A DNA stretch of 64,000 bases from contig NC_087069.1 in NCBI RefSeq assembly GCF_963678635.1, positions 51,346,938 to 51,410,937 of the forward strand, given 5' to 3'. The stretch is from Symsagittifera roscoffensis. Its lineage: Eukaryota > Xenacoelomorpha > Acoela > Convolutidae. Below the pieces are notes generated by a model that was not told the origin of the DNA, did not search any database, and was given only the letters and a program-made list of their open reading frames with translations. This document shows, piece after piece, positions 12,441 to 24,989 of the stretch (its first letter is position 1; each line of letters begins with the position of its first letter). A program made the translations under genes and the position numbers.

Positions 12441-12715
12441 GCGAAAATGCAGTTCATCATGTAGAATGGTAAATCAAGTTTGAGGCATAAGATCTTGTAT
12501 AGATATACATATTTCGAGCCATGAATTAGTTCAAATCTCGGACAGATCTTGAAAAATCTTGTAAAGATCTTGTCATGGAAACCTCTTGTCAAGATCTTGT
12601 CATTTTAAAAAACAATCGGTGAAAGCTCAGTAACATTAGCCTCGTTAAATCTACGCATCTTTGAGTCTACACGATTTGTTTTTGGCAATTCTACACAAAA
12701 ATCCGTGGGCGTTCT

Positions 12716-13255
12716 TTAAAATCTGATTACTCTGATTTCGTTTTTGAAAAACTTCAAGGAAACAATTCGAAGGGCAAAAACTCTGATAACCTTTTTCAAC
12801 AAGTGTTTCTTATATATTTTAACAAAATTTGCTGAGTCAGTTGCCGCTCTTTGTGAGCAGAGGTCGAGACGTTCAATTGTAATTATTTCGGCAATGAAAC
12901 TTCCAGGCAAAATTCCACTTCTCTTGCTGGAGCCCCGTTTTTGCAAAAAAGCTTCCAAGATGTTGGAAATCATTGCCAAGATGATATTAAGGATTCCAAT
13001 TAATTTTATTGTCAAGGCAGAATTTTGCTGAAACTTGCGAGCTCGGAACACTGGATTGATTTTTTTAATTCGCCTATAATTCCTTGCCAGTTCAGAGATT
13101 GCCTTATGCAAGGCAAAAGTGTGAATGCAAACAGCTACATAGCTTGATATGGGATTACCCACCGCAGTCAGTTGTTGGATGGCACGAGATCTGCTCTTGA
13201 CTTGTTGTAATATAATTTGGAAGAATTGATTAATTCGAAAAAGTTCAGTCTCCAT
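12716..13255 (-). CDS. hypothetical protein, 179 aa, intact member of a duplicated family
   Basis: An unbroken frame of 179 codons where stops are expected about every 15-16 codons. Residues roughly 80-105 form a hydrophobic stretch (LIGILNIILAMISNILEAF) that could be one membrane helix. An earlier segment (about 37-52) is also moderately hydrophobic, and the C-terminus is strongly basic. Three diverged copies follow at ~14.65-15.1, 17.56-17.99 and 19.99-20.44 kb; the same protein-like segments (FAL..AIS, NYRR, MISKILEAF) can be picked out in them, but stops and shifts break them. I do not recognise a family. A remote relation to invertebrate multi-pass chemoreceptors was considered but is not supported by a diagnostic motif. 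It may be one exon of a longer gene. A coding role is likely but not proven. Confidence 0.4.
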   Translation of the reverse strand: METELFRINQFFQIILQQVKSRSRAIQQLTAVGNPISSYVAVCIHTFALHKAISELARNYRRIKKINPVFRARKFQQNSALTIKLIGILNIILAMISNILEAFLQKRGSSKRSGILPGSFIAEIITIERLDLCSQRAATDSANFVKIYKKHLLKKVIRVFALRIVSLKFFKNEIRVIRF

Positions 13256-13789
13256 TTATACAATTGCTTTTGATTGGTCAAAAGTTGTGCAACACGTTAC
13301 GGACTTTGTTCGATTTGGTTTGGCATTGTTTGATTCTGTTCGACTTTTCTTGTTTCTTGGTCGAAATGTTGCAAAATTTCCGCCAAAAAACATACAACTT
13401 GTCAAATACGTTAACGTCAAACATAATCAAAGAAAGTTGAGCAAAGTCTGAAAAACTGAAAAATAGTCCGGTAAAAGTCAAAGCAAGTTGAGCAAATTGA
13501 CCGCATACCTGGTGAGCTTGAACAAATCCAATGAATTCCAAAAACTCCAAACAAAAATTAACATCGCTCGGCTGAAAATTTAAAAAAGGACACCGTTTGA
13601 ATCAAAAGTCAAAAACGAACATTGCTTGACCGTTTCTATCGATTCTTGTTGCAAACATACCAACGCGGGTTGTTGTTATGATGAACTCAAAAACAAGATG
13701 CGAGCAGTTGCCTTTTTTCTCTTGTAATCGATTGTTGAACTTTAGAGAGGAGTAGCAAAGTTGGAATAGCAGAAAGCAAAATTATTTTT

Positions 13790-15985
13790 TTATTGAAATT
13801 TTTCTCTGCTTACCAGTTCAAACTGAACTTCTATAACTAAGCCCACTTTCCCTTTCGACGATGAAACTAGCATTGAATTATTTAAATCATCAAGGTATAA
13901 TTCAACAGAAAACTATAAATCAAGCATATTGATCATAAACAAAAAATGATAACTATAAGGAACCCACCCGGAGCCAACCTCTTTTCTCCATGGAGGTCCA
14001 CTTTTTTCCGTGATGATCCGTGATGATCCGTGACGACCCTTTTTTTTATGAAAACTGCTTCAACCCTTTTTCATGAAAACTGTATGCCAAAGTTTTGACC
14101 CGGAACACATTGATTTTTTCAATATGGTAAATAATTTTTCTGTGATTAGAAACAAATAACTCTAAAATTTAAGTAAGACAGTGACATTATTTATGGTTTT
14201 GGTTAGAACAAAGATCTTTTTTGTTGCAATATAGTCTCTATAACGATGAAAATTTGAATTATTAAGCGAATAAACTAATTCATTTCAGAGATTATACAAT
14301 GTTTTTTTTTTCACTGTAAATTGTGTTTTTCATTGATAAAATGTAGTTAGTCGTTAATCAAAATCACTGAATAGTTATTAATCCCTGGCTGACCTCCAGA
14401 ATACAAGAAAGCTATTAATTAACTCTTTTAAAAGTGTTAGGGAATTGTCTGACAAAAGTTTGTACAAAGCAGACATATACATTTCAGTTTTTTTTGCTAA
14501 GTGAAAAAACCTTTGGTTTTCAAATCTCTTTAAATCGATTCAAAATTTCTCAAATCAAAACTATATTATGTAAAAAATAGTAATTTCAACGGAAACAATT
14601 CGATTGATTAGAGAAATTCAACATTTCTAATAACCATTTTAAACGAATAATTTTGATGTCACGTTTTTTTGTCAAAATTTACTGAGCCATTTGCCGCTCC
14701 ATTTTCTGAACCATTAGCCAAGGTCACCTTCAATCAGATTTGCAGGAAACTTCCGCTTCTCTTGCAGCCCCATTTTTGCAAAAAAAGTTTCCAAGATCTT
14801 GGAAATCATTGCAAAGATGATGTTAGGGCTTACAACTAACATTGTGACGTTGGCGAAATTTTTTCAAAAACTTGCTAAACGGAACACTGGATCGGTTTCA
14901 ATTCTCCTATAATCCAGTGATCGTTTAGAGGTTGCGTTATCCAAGCCAAAAATGTGAATCCAGACAGCTTCATGGATTTTTATGGGATTCTTCAACACCA
15001 GTCAGTTGGTCAGCTAATCGATGGCTTGAGATCTGCTCTCTCGATTATCGTCTCCTTGATATATATGACCACTTTTGAAATTGTTTTCAAACGAGTTTCA
15101 GTTGTAGCAAATAGTTTACAGCAAAAAAGGATCAATATAGTTTTTATGGAGCTCGGCAAACGAATTTAGTTGATCCTGAAAGAAGATAAAGTGTTGTATG
15201 TTTTCTGAAACTGTAGATGATTTTTTTCGATCCACGTTGTTTTTCACCTAATGGAGCAAATACACTACAAGTACCGCACATTCACCTTACTTGGTTGTGG
15301 TCCACCTGTCAGTAGCAAAAAATCTGACTACAAATAGCCTCACATTGATGCTTATAAACAAAAGTGATTTTTATCGATAACTGTTACTATCATTAGGAAG
15401 AATTGACTGTTTCTAAATTTATCAGAGTTAATCAGTAGAAATTTATATGTTTTTAATCTTTTTTTTACTTTGTAAGAAAATTGCAAAATTTTGACCAAAA
15501 AAAATTTGTCAAATAAAAATAATGCCAAGCAAAATCCAACAAGGTCCGGTGAAGTTGAATAAAGCCGAGCAGAGTTAAGACAAGTCAAACATATCCGGAG
15601 TTAAGACAAGTCCGGTAAAGCCAACAATATTACACAAAATCTGCTGAAATTGAACGAAGTTCAACAGCATCTAATACAATATCCACCAGGTTTTATTAGG
15701 CTCAACACTGTTCAATAAAAACAACAGTATCCAATAAACTAAATCGAAAGCGGAAATGACTTGGCTGCAATTTTGAAAGAAAAGACTGTTTGAATCGAAA
15801 GTCAAAAACGAACCTTGTTTGACCATTTCAATTGGTTTTTGCGGCAAAATACCATTCTGAGTTGTTATGATGAACTCAGTGAAAAAAATATGAGCAGTTG
15901 TCTTTTTTATTTTGTTATCGATTGCTGTTCTTTAGAGTTGCTTAGCAAAATAGGATTAACAGAACTCAAAATAACTATTGAAATA
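13790..15985. repeat. duplication unit 2
   Basis: Begins with the 'ttctataactaagcccacttt' landmark that recurs at 15,990 in unit 3. Continues with 'aactataaatcaagcatattgatcataaac' (13,910; again 16,075), 'gacccggaacacattgatttt' (14,098; again 16,557), 'ggctgacctccagaa' (14,388), the broken antisense gene copy, and the 'gttgttatgatgaactca' phrase (15,860) also present at 13,672. Confidence 0.6.
14650..15110 (-). pseudogene. broken copy of the 12.7-13.3 kb gene (unit 2)
   Basis: Aligns to the intact frame through its central part: 'tcttgcagccccatttttgcaaaa', 'aagatcttggaaatcattgc', 'gttgcgttatccaagccaaaaatgtgaatcca' and 'gggattcttcaacaccagtcagttgg' correspond to the same segments of the intact gene. 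Multiple stops and shifts leave no frame longer than a few dozen codons on the minus strand. Confidence 0.5.
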
Positions 15986-18735
15986 GAAGATCTATAACCA
16001 AGACCAATTTCACTTTGGGTGGCAAAACCAGCAATTAATTGTTTAAGGCATCAGGTGATAATTCAATAGAAATCTATAAATCAAGCATACTGCTCATAAA
16101 CAAAAAAATGGTAACTATAAAAAACCTACCTGGAGCCAATCTCTTTTATCCATGGAGGCCGCTCAATATGCCCAATTTTCAGAACGAGCTAATTGGCTTG
16201 GTTCTCAATTTTTAAAAAAAAAACGAACTATTTAATGTGACTCCAATTTAGCGGTTTTGTACTGAGTTGGCTTATTCATCAAAACACGCTGAATAGGCCC
16301 TTTTTAAAGATAATTGGGCCCATTCAGTTTCCTAAATTTCCTCGAGGAGAATTTTTTGTACAAAGGAAGCTGACTGCGCTCAAATGTTATCCCTTGATTT
16401 GCCATGAAAGGGGTTTATTGATCCCAATGTTTTATGTTTCAGGACCATAATTGAGCGTCAAAAGGTCCATTTTTCCTGTGATGATTAAGATACCAATTGT
16501 ATACAAAATTGGACTGCTTCAACCCTTTGTCCTGGAAACTGTATGCCAAAGTTTGACCCGGAACACATTGATTTTTGCAATATAGTAAAAAATTTTGCTC
16601 CAAAGTTTAAGTAAGTCAGTGAGTGCTATTTATGATTTTGATTTTTAAAAAAAAGATATTTTTCGTTGCAATATAGTCTCTAAAATACTTTTCCGAGAGT
16701 ATACAAAGTTTTTTCTTGCAGTAAATTGTGTTTTTCATAGGTAGAATATAGTTAGTAGTTTGATATTACCCTTTAAATGTAACTAATCCATGGTTGACCT
16801 CCAGAAAACGAAAATTTTTTATTGTACTTTTATAAAAATGTACGGAAAGGGCCTGACAAACCTTTGTACAGAACAAACAGATTTTTCACAAAAAGAAGAC
16901 TGAAAAAAAATATATTATTTTTGACTGTTTTTTGCTTAGTGAAAAAAAATTTAGATTCTCAAAACCGATTCAAAATCTCTCAAAACAAAACTATATTATG
17001 TGAAAGAGAGTGATTTGAGTCGAATAAGCTCATGCTCCAAGTTTATCTTTAAATCAGATCAATTTATTTATTTTAATTTATTCAAAAGTCATCTTAAATT
17101 AGGTTTCATATTTTAAAAAATTGTTTTGATACTATGAACAATCTCTTTTTTTTTGTGCGTAATTGGTTTGATTTTTATATCGAATTCAATCCATTTTTGT
17201 CCCCAGTGTTTTGATCTTGAAAAATCTGCCTAGAACATGGCTCATCAAGATATCCCTGTCAGATAATTGCTCTCAAAAAAGAAATTTATCGTAGTTTGGG
17301 ACTTAAAAAGTTGTAATGATGTACATGATACCATGGATCATGCAAATCTTTGCAAAATAATCACAATTTTTCTCAAGATATCCATTGTGTTAAGGAAAAC
17401 TGATAAAAGCTAAGTTACCGTTGCATTGCTATTTCTTAACTTTTTGTTTTTGTCATTCTACACGCAGTCTGACTTGTATGTTTTCATTTTTGGATATCGT
17501 CAAGGAAACAATACGATTGATTAGAGAAGTTCAACATTTTTAACGAATAATTTTGTTCTCATATTTTTTGACAAATTTTGCTGGACCATTGCCCGCTCCA
17601 TTCGCTGAGCCATTAGCCGAGGTCACTATTAATAATTAATTTTTTCAGCAATCAGATTTGCATGAAATTTCAATTTCTCTTGCAGCCCCGTTTTTGCAAA
17701 CAAAAGCTTTCAAGATCTTGGAAATCCTCGCTAGGATCACATTAAAATCTTGGCCGAACTTCGCAGACACTTGTTGTCAGATCGGAACACTGGATTGGTT
17801 TCATTTCGCCTATATTTCATTGCTCGTTCAGATATTGGGTTATCCAAGGCCAAAATGGGAAACCAAACAGCTTCATACATCTGTATGGGATTTTTAAAGT
17901 CAGTCAGTTGGTCAGTTGTTCGATGGCATCAATCCATCATCGCCTCCTTGATGTATATGATCAATTTTGAAACTGTTTTTTCAAACGAGTTTTTGTTGTA
18001 GTATGCAGTTTTTAGTAAAATAGGGTCGATATAGTTTTTATGGAGAGCTCAGCAAAAAAATTAGTTGGCCCTAAAAAGTATAACAAGTACTGCACATTCA
18101 CTTTATTTAGTTTTGGTCCACCTTTTAGTAGTAAAAAATCCGACAGCGTTCAAGTCTGCAGTTAGCCTTAATTTGATGCTTATAAACTTGATGCTTAGTT
18201 TTCTGAGAACTGTTAATATCATATGCAAGAATTGATTGTTTTGAAATTTTCAGTTTTTCAGCAAAGATTTAATAATTTTAAATCATTTTTTTTTAATTTG
18301 TAAATTGTTTCGAGTTCTTCAGTAGATATTTAATAATTTTAAATCATTTTTTTATTTGTAAAAATATTGCAAAATGATTATCCACTATTTATAAACTACC
18401 AAAAAAATTTATCAAACTTTTGCCAAACAAGATCCAATAAGATCCGGTGAAACTGAGGAAAGTCAAGCAAAGTTAAAAGAAGTCAATTTCAGTTCGGTGA
18501 AGCCAAAGTAAAATGAACAAAATTAACACAAAATCTGATGAAATTGAACAAAGATCCACAGTATCGAATAAAGTATGCATCGCTATCTAATTAAGCTGAA
18601 CGGTATCCAATAAACTCAAACTAAATCGAAAGCGGCCATGACTCGGCTGAAAATTTTAAAAAGGACATGATTTGAATCAAAAGTCAAAAACGAACATTGT
18701 TCGACCATTTCAATTGGTTCTTGCGGCAATTATCA
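15985..18735. repeat. duplication unit 3
   Basis: Carries all landmarks of units 1 and 2, and shares with unit 4 a long closer match: 'acggaaagggcctgacaaacctttgtacagaacaaacag' (16,840; cf. 19,290), 'gagtcgaataagctcatgctc' (17,017; cf. 19,473) and 'tccataataa-actgaa' type tail phrases (18,420-18,700; cf. 20,825-21,070). Homology stops abruptly at ~18,735, where unrelated sequence of about 165 bp begins. Confidence 0.6.
17560..17990 (-). pseudogene. broken copy of the 12.7-13.3 kb gene (unit 3)
   Basis: Same alignment landmarks ('gattagagaagttcaacattttt', 'ttgcagccccgtttttgcaaa', 'aagatcttggaaatc', 'tatccaaggccaaaatggg'). Frame disrupted throughout on the minus strand. A plus-strand open frame over the same bases is only an antisense shadow. 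Confidence 0.5.
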
Positions 18736-18899
18736 AACGTGAGAACATTACACCTTCGGATGCTTGAATTAAGAAGAATAATCTTCGTCATTTTAAAGGA
18801 CTGCCTACCGCGTGAATTGAAAACCTATAGATTTAATATGCTTATAGTTTATCTAGCCATGAATAGCTGACAAGCCAAATGGCTAATTTAAAACTACTT

Positions 18900-21090
18900 G
18901 TCAACAAACACAAGATCATTTTGTCAAAGTTTTGTTTGCTCATTGAGATTCCGTCGGTGGTTTGAACAGAGAAAACCTTTTTATCAATCAAATCAAGTTT
19001 TTTCTTTGTTTATTTATTCCTTCCCTGACCATTCTTTCACATTAAATGATTTCTCTACAACTTTTCCGCAACTCCTCAGTTCAACAGAACACAAACAAGC
19101 ATCCTCAAGCCTTGCTATCCGAAAGAAATATGAAAAAACTAACTTTTCTGTGTTTTTCAATATCTCGAGAACACGTCAAAAACAAATTATTTTACCGCAT
19201 AAAAAAGTTAATACCAGTAAATAGTAATTAACTGCTGGTTGAATTCTAGTAAAAAAAAATGCTCTAAAGTGTTCTCATTAAAATGTACGGGAATTGCCTG
19301 ACAAACGTTTGTACAAAACAAACAGATTTTTTTACAAAACAGAAAACCGAAAAATTTTATGCCTTTCACTGTTTTTTTTGCTTTGTAGAAAGTTACATTT
19401 AGAATCTCAAAAATTTTAAACCGATTCAAAATTTCTCAAAAAGAAACTATATTATGTAATAAAAAGCTATTTGAGTCGAATAAGCTCATGCTCGATTTTT
19501 ATCTTTAAAATAAGATCAATTTATTATTTAATTTGCTTTAACCCCTTCTGAATTTACGTTTCATTTTTGAAAAAGCTGTTTTGATACTATAAACATTCTC
19601 TATTGTTGTGCGTATTTATTTGATGTTTAATTTGATATCAGTCCATTTTTGCCCCACTGTTTCGATTTTGAGAAATCTGCCAAAAAAAGTGTTAAAATAG
19701 ATATCCCTATCAGATAAATGCTCTCAAAAAACAAATTATCATAATTTAGGACCTAAAATGTTGCAATGATTTACATGGTACCTTAGATCACGCAAATCTT
19801 CGCAAAATAATCAATATTTTTCTCAAGATATCCATTGTATTAAGTAAAACTGATAAAAGCTAAGTTACCGTTGCATTGCTAATTCTTAAGTTTTTGTTTT
19901 TGTCATTACACGAGTTCTGACTTGTATGTTTTCAATTTTGGATATCGTCAAGGAAACAATTCGATTGATTAGAGAAGTTCAACATTTTTAACGAATAATT
20001 TTGGTCTCATATTTTTTGACAATATTCGCTGGACCATTTGCCGCTTCATTAGCCGAGGTCACTTTTATTATTTACTATTTGAACAATCAGATTTGCAGGA
20101 AAATTCTACTTCTCTTGCAGCCCCGTTTTTGCAAAAAAAAGCTTCCAAGATTTTGGAAATCATTGCTAAGATCATGTTAAGGTTTCCAATTAACATTGAT
20201 ATCTTGGCGGATTTTCGCTGAGAACTTGCAAGATCGGAACAATGGATTGGTTTCATTTCGCCTATAATTCTTTCATCGTTCAGAGATTGCGTTATCCAAG
20301 GCAAAAAAGTGAATCCAAACAGCTTCATAGATCTTTATGGGATTTTTTAACGCCAGTCAGTTGGTGAGTTGTTCGAAGGCATCGATCCATTATCGCCTCC
20401 TTGATATATATGATCAATTTTGAAACTGTTTTTTTTTTCAATCGAGTTTTTGTTGCAGTATACAGTTTTTAGTAAAAAGGGTCGATATAGTTTTTATGGA
20501 GAGCTCGGCAAATAAGTTAATTGGCCCTAAAAAGTATCGCAAGTACTGCACACTCATTTTAATTAGTTTTGGTCCACCTTTTAGTAGTGAAAAATCCGAC
20601 AGCGTTCAAGTCTGCAGTTAGCCTTAACTTGATGCTTATAAACTTGATGCTTAGTTTTCTGAGAACTGTCAGTATCATGTGCAAGAATTGATCGTTTCAA
20701 AATTTTATCAGTGTTTTTAAGTAGAGATTTATTTATTTAAAATCATTTTTTTTAATTTGTAAAAATTTGCAAAATGATTATCCAATATTTTTAAACTATG
20801 AAAAAAGTTTATAAAATACAAAATTTTACCAAACAAGATCCAATAAGATCCCGTAAAACTGAAGAAAGTCTAGCAAAGCTAAAAGAAGTCAATTATAGTT
20901 CGGTGAAGCCAAAGTAAAATGAACCATATTACACAAAATCTGCTGAAATTGAACAAAGATCCACAGTATCTAATAAAGTATGCATCAGTATCTAATTAAG
21001 CTGAACGGTATCCAATAAACTCAAACTAAACGGAAAGAGTTCTTGACTCGGCTGAATTTTTTTAAAAATTACGTGGTTTGAATCAACCTG
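18900..21090. repeat. duplication unit 4, with start of a fifth partial unit
   Basis: Nearly the whole of unit 3 downstream of 16,770 recurs here. At 21,090 the sequence joins a copy of 19,025-19,110 ('cctgaccattctttcacatcaaatgatttctctacaact'), so a further unit begins and is cut off by ~21,190. This confirms head-to-tail duplication. Confidence 0.6.
19990..20440 (-). pseudogene. broken copy of the 12.7-13.3 kb gene (unit 4)
   Basis: The longest surviving piece is an 86-codon minus frame at 20,068-20,328 that retains the NMILAMISKILEAF segment seen in the intact copy. It is then frameshifted relative to that copy and ends early. Confidence 0.5.
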
Positions 21091-21189
21091 ACCATTCTTT
21101 CACATCAAATGATTTCTCTACAACTTTCGTACAACTCCTCAGTTTAACAGAACACAGCCGAGTATCCTCAAGCCTAACAACAGCACACA

Positions 21190-24100
21190 AAAAAAGACAG
21201 AAAATTAATTCCAAAGATATAAAGGTAAGGCGAGACTGTGGTTATCCGAAAACTCCAGAGACAAGTCTTTAAACATGTTAAACTATCAAAGAGAATGAAA
21301 GAACAAAATGAGATCAAAGAGAACTTTCTTGTTGCGGAATGTGCTTACCTTTCACAAAATACACAATTGGGTATCGCACTGTTTTTGTATGACCAGTCAA
21401 CGTACTGAGGAAGAAATCGAGAATCATTTGAAAATTATTGCAATCATATTCCGATGATCATCAAATTCAGTTGTTTTAAAACCATAACTGGAAAAAATGA
21501 GCAGATTTAAGAATAAAACAAAAAGAAGGAATTTTTGCGGACAGAAAAGAAGCTGACTTTATACGTCAGTCATCTTCATCTTTTTTCACATCATAAACTC
21601 CTTAAAGGAGAAAAGCTAGAAAGAAACAAAGGAAAAAATGCAGTGTTATATTTCCTTTTTTTTTCTTATATTTCCTCAAAGTTATTGCACCTCTTTGAGT
21701 TCAGATCAGCAATAAAAAATTCAGCTGTAAGGAAGATCTTGATAAGTATTTTAAATGGAATTCTATGATAATATTTTTGTGTTTGAATGGAGTTCAACCC
21801 GGGTGTAATGATGCAACTTTCAGCACAGAAATATGAATAATGAAAACTACTGGGAACCGACCTCTATTGATAACAAACGTTTTTTATCTTGGCCGATCTA
21901 GAGCATCTTCAAATAAACAATTCAAGAAATTTAATTAGTTCACAAACCATCAGAATTTGTTGGAACCAGTTCAAAACAAGTATTTATTGTATTCTATTAT
22001 ATTCTTGATAACTATCTGAGTAAAATACCTAGGACTAACAAGTCCTAATCGATGACTAAAATTTACAATAGTTTGTAAGGCTGAAACTAATTACTGTTTC
22101 AGCCAGAACAGAAAAAATTTAACATAACAAAGAGTTGCTCTCTTTCAGAAAATTTCTTGATTTTAAACGTCGCAATAATACTAGTATACACTAGATCTAT
22201 TTAGATAAGAAGATATAAGAGTAAAATTAGGGATGGTATTAGACTAAAAAATTGCACGATTTATGCTGCCGAATATTAAAAAACGTGACTAGCAGACGGT
22301 GTAACTTATCCGAAATTACTCTACGAGAAAGCCACACCGGACTTAAACTCAACTGGTGCGACTAAAAAGAGTCTGGAACAGACCTCTATTATTTTATTTT
22401 TAGCAAAAATAAAATAGAAATAAGATCAAAATCACCCGCCAGAATGATAACCAAAAATTGAAAATTCAATTAGATATTTCCACGTCTCTATATGTCTAAT
22501 CGACTAAAAGGAATAATAAGGCTGACATCAAGTTACAACCCGAATGACACACTGAGCCTCTACATCGTTACACGAAACAGTCGACTGCAACGATTAGTCC
22601 TCTACAAAATTAATAATGCACTAAATTTTCAATCACCAATATGACTTGCAACAAACAGAGCAGTAGGATTCATTCCAAAGACATATTTCTCTATATACTT
22701 TATAATTTTAATTACTCTTCTGTTCGAAAAACTAAGGAATCTGCAGTAACTTGAAAATATAATTTTCATTCTATAATTTTAATTACTCTTCTTTTCGAAA
22801 AACTTAAGAATCTGCAGTAGCTAGAAAATTATAAAAAAATTAGTTAGTAGTTTTATAAATTATTTTTGGAAAAATATAAAAAGTTCCTTGCATCTCGAGC
22901 GCTTTCTTTTTTGATTATTGTTTTTCTTCATCTAAAACATAGAACATAACCAATTAAGAAACTAACCTCATTTAAATCTTAATTCAATTTTTTCTTTGAT
23001 TATCAACCTTTTAATTAAAAACCGTGTCATATAAACACTTTTTTACTCAAAGTTTAATCAAAGTAGAAACAATCCTTTTTTCATATAAACCTAAACACTT
23101 CTTGTTATCAGATCATCAAGGCTATCCTTGAATCTCTAAGAAAAGCTAACAAGCTTCAAATTATCAGAATTTCTCGATAACTAGAATCTCAAATCATTCT
23201 AAAAAATCGAGCATCAAGGCTTTCCCTGGATCAACAAAATAATTCTATTTCGCCCCAACTTCTAGAAATAGTGTCTAACGACCTCAATAGTCGATTCACT
23301 TTCCAACCATTACATACGACCCAGGACTAATAGAAAATTTTCAAGAAACCTAGACATTTTAATTAGGATAAACAGAGAAGAATTTCGGTTACTCATCTTT
23401 AACTTGATTGCCTCCTCATAAATGAGCCAATCATAAACACATTTTAAAACTAGTGAGAACTAAATTAGTAACTAAAGATCTACGTGTATTTATTTTAATT
23501 ATACCTGAACCTTGTAGATTGATTTAATATTCAGCAACTCTTGGTCAGAAATCAAAATCCCAACTAACAATGATAAGTTTTTTATGTGTAACCTAGCCAA
23601 TCGAGAAAGTATAAAGTCATTCTAAAGAATCAATATACTCTCTCTCCAAACTTTCTATTCACAACAACCTACCCCCAAGGGTAAAGATAACCTTACGAGA
23701 ATCGTAAAGCTCAGAAAACAGAAACATAACACCTGGGTTCAGCGCCTATCACTCTAACACTTATGTCAAAAGATAATTTAGAAAACAAACAATCAATAAT
23801 CTTCCATTACTGTTTAATCAAAGTAGAAAGATACGGTCTTGTAATTACACCGCACAAAGAAAAAATAGGGTCTTTTAGACCAAAAAGCAACCAAAATTGA
23901 ATGCAATAATCACGAAACAGAAGCAAACAATAAAATCAAATTTTTTTAGAACACGAAACGCAATTTTCTGATCTGACTCACCTATATTAGAAAAACTTCA
24001 AAATTTTTGAGACATATTACACGACAAAAAAAAAGACAATTAAAGACTTTTTTTCCAATTGGAAGCAACAAGATCATCATCCATAAAAGGCAAGCGTGAA

Positions 24101-24980
24101 AAAACTCATAGGTCCGCAAACCATTAAGATTTTACAATTGAAAACAATCGATACAACATTTTGAAAGCTACACGTTAATTCCACACAAAAATGGTTCAAA
24201 ACGAAGACAACTTTGACGATGACTGTATCCTTCTCTATTGGTTTTATCCAAGAAGCAATCCATCAAGAGGACAAGTATAATTTTGTCATAATTTAGACGT
24301 AAAGCTATTCCCAAAAAAGAAATAGCCCATGTAAATTTGAATTTACTGAAGCAAAAATCTGAATTACTGAAGCAAAAGCACAAAGACTAGAAGTACAAGT
24401 AGGTGGTGATCAGGGGGGTCACTGCAGAACTTCAAGTTTTGAGATAGAGACTAGAGCAACGGGTCTGCAGGCTATGTTTTAACATTGGTTCTCGATTCTA
24501 CAAAGTATTAAGAAAGATAATAGAATTGGTATTGTTTCATGGCTGTGTGATTTTAAGAGAGCGCCGAGAAAGACGGTATTTTGTTGTTTTCCTATAGTTT
24601 TTGGCAGAACTCTAGGCGGGTGTTATCTAATTGCTAAGTATTTTTGGTTTAGTACGTGGAGAATGTGAAAAAAAGGTGTTATAATATGTTTTTTTTTCGT
24701 TCACTGTATGTCAATGCTAAGAGTATTTGCAGAAAAACTTACGTTTGTGTCAAATGAATGAAAAGTTTTCAAAAAATGAAAACTCGTAAAGGTTTGGTAA
24801 AATTCGACTTTATAACTATTTTTTTTTAGATCATCACATCTTATGAAACACTTCTCTATATACCTGAAACTATGCTAAAACCTACTGAAACTTCGAAAAT
24901 TAAGTTCTTTTGAAAAAATAAATAATTAACAAAGAAAGTATATAAATCAACGCATCGTCTGGAATTTTACTACAAATTAC
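21190..24980. other. AT-rich spacer, no gene; small 71-bp tandem repeat
   Basis: No supported frame. Two copies of a 71-bp unit ('tataattttaattactcttct...gttcgaaaaact..gaatctgcagta') lie at 22,701-22,771 and 22,772-22,842. A short inverted repeat (taggact/agtccta) is at about 22,029-22,047. The rest is unremarkable AT-rich DNA. Confidence 0.45.
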
Positions 24981-24989
24981 GCGTCAACT

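Larger units (their letters stand above)
11270..13790. repeat. duplication unit 1 (of four)
   Basis: Shares ordered landmarks with units 2-4: a segment with 'gaattgctgatt'-type wording about a gagctgatt...gattccca motif (11,500), a 'cccgggaagcatcggctt..ttttcaatatgg' motif (11,880), the minus-strand reading frame (12,716-13,255), a run of aagtc/aaagtt..gagcaa phrases (13,410-13,520), and a 'tcaaaagtcaaaaacgaacattg' motif (13,605). It also holds an expanded minisatellite found in no other unit. Confidence 0.55.

Noticed and set aside
12716-13255. Assignment of the 179-aa frame to invertebrate 7TM chemoreceptors
   Set aside because: Only one clear hydrophobic helix and no diagnostic motif can be seen; the likeness is too weak to name.
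13278-13550. 90-codon minus frame next to the 179-codon frame
   Set aside because: Overlies a repeated 'aagtc..gagcaa' phrase found in all four units, without frame conservation.
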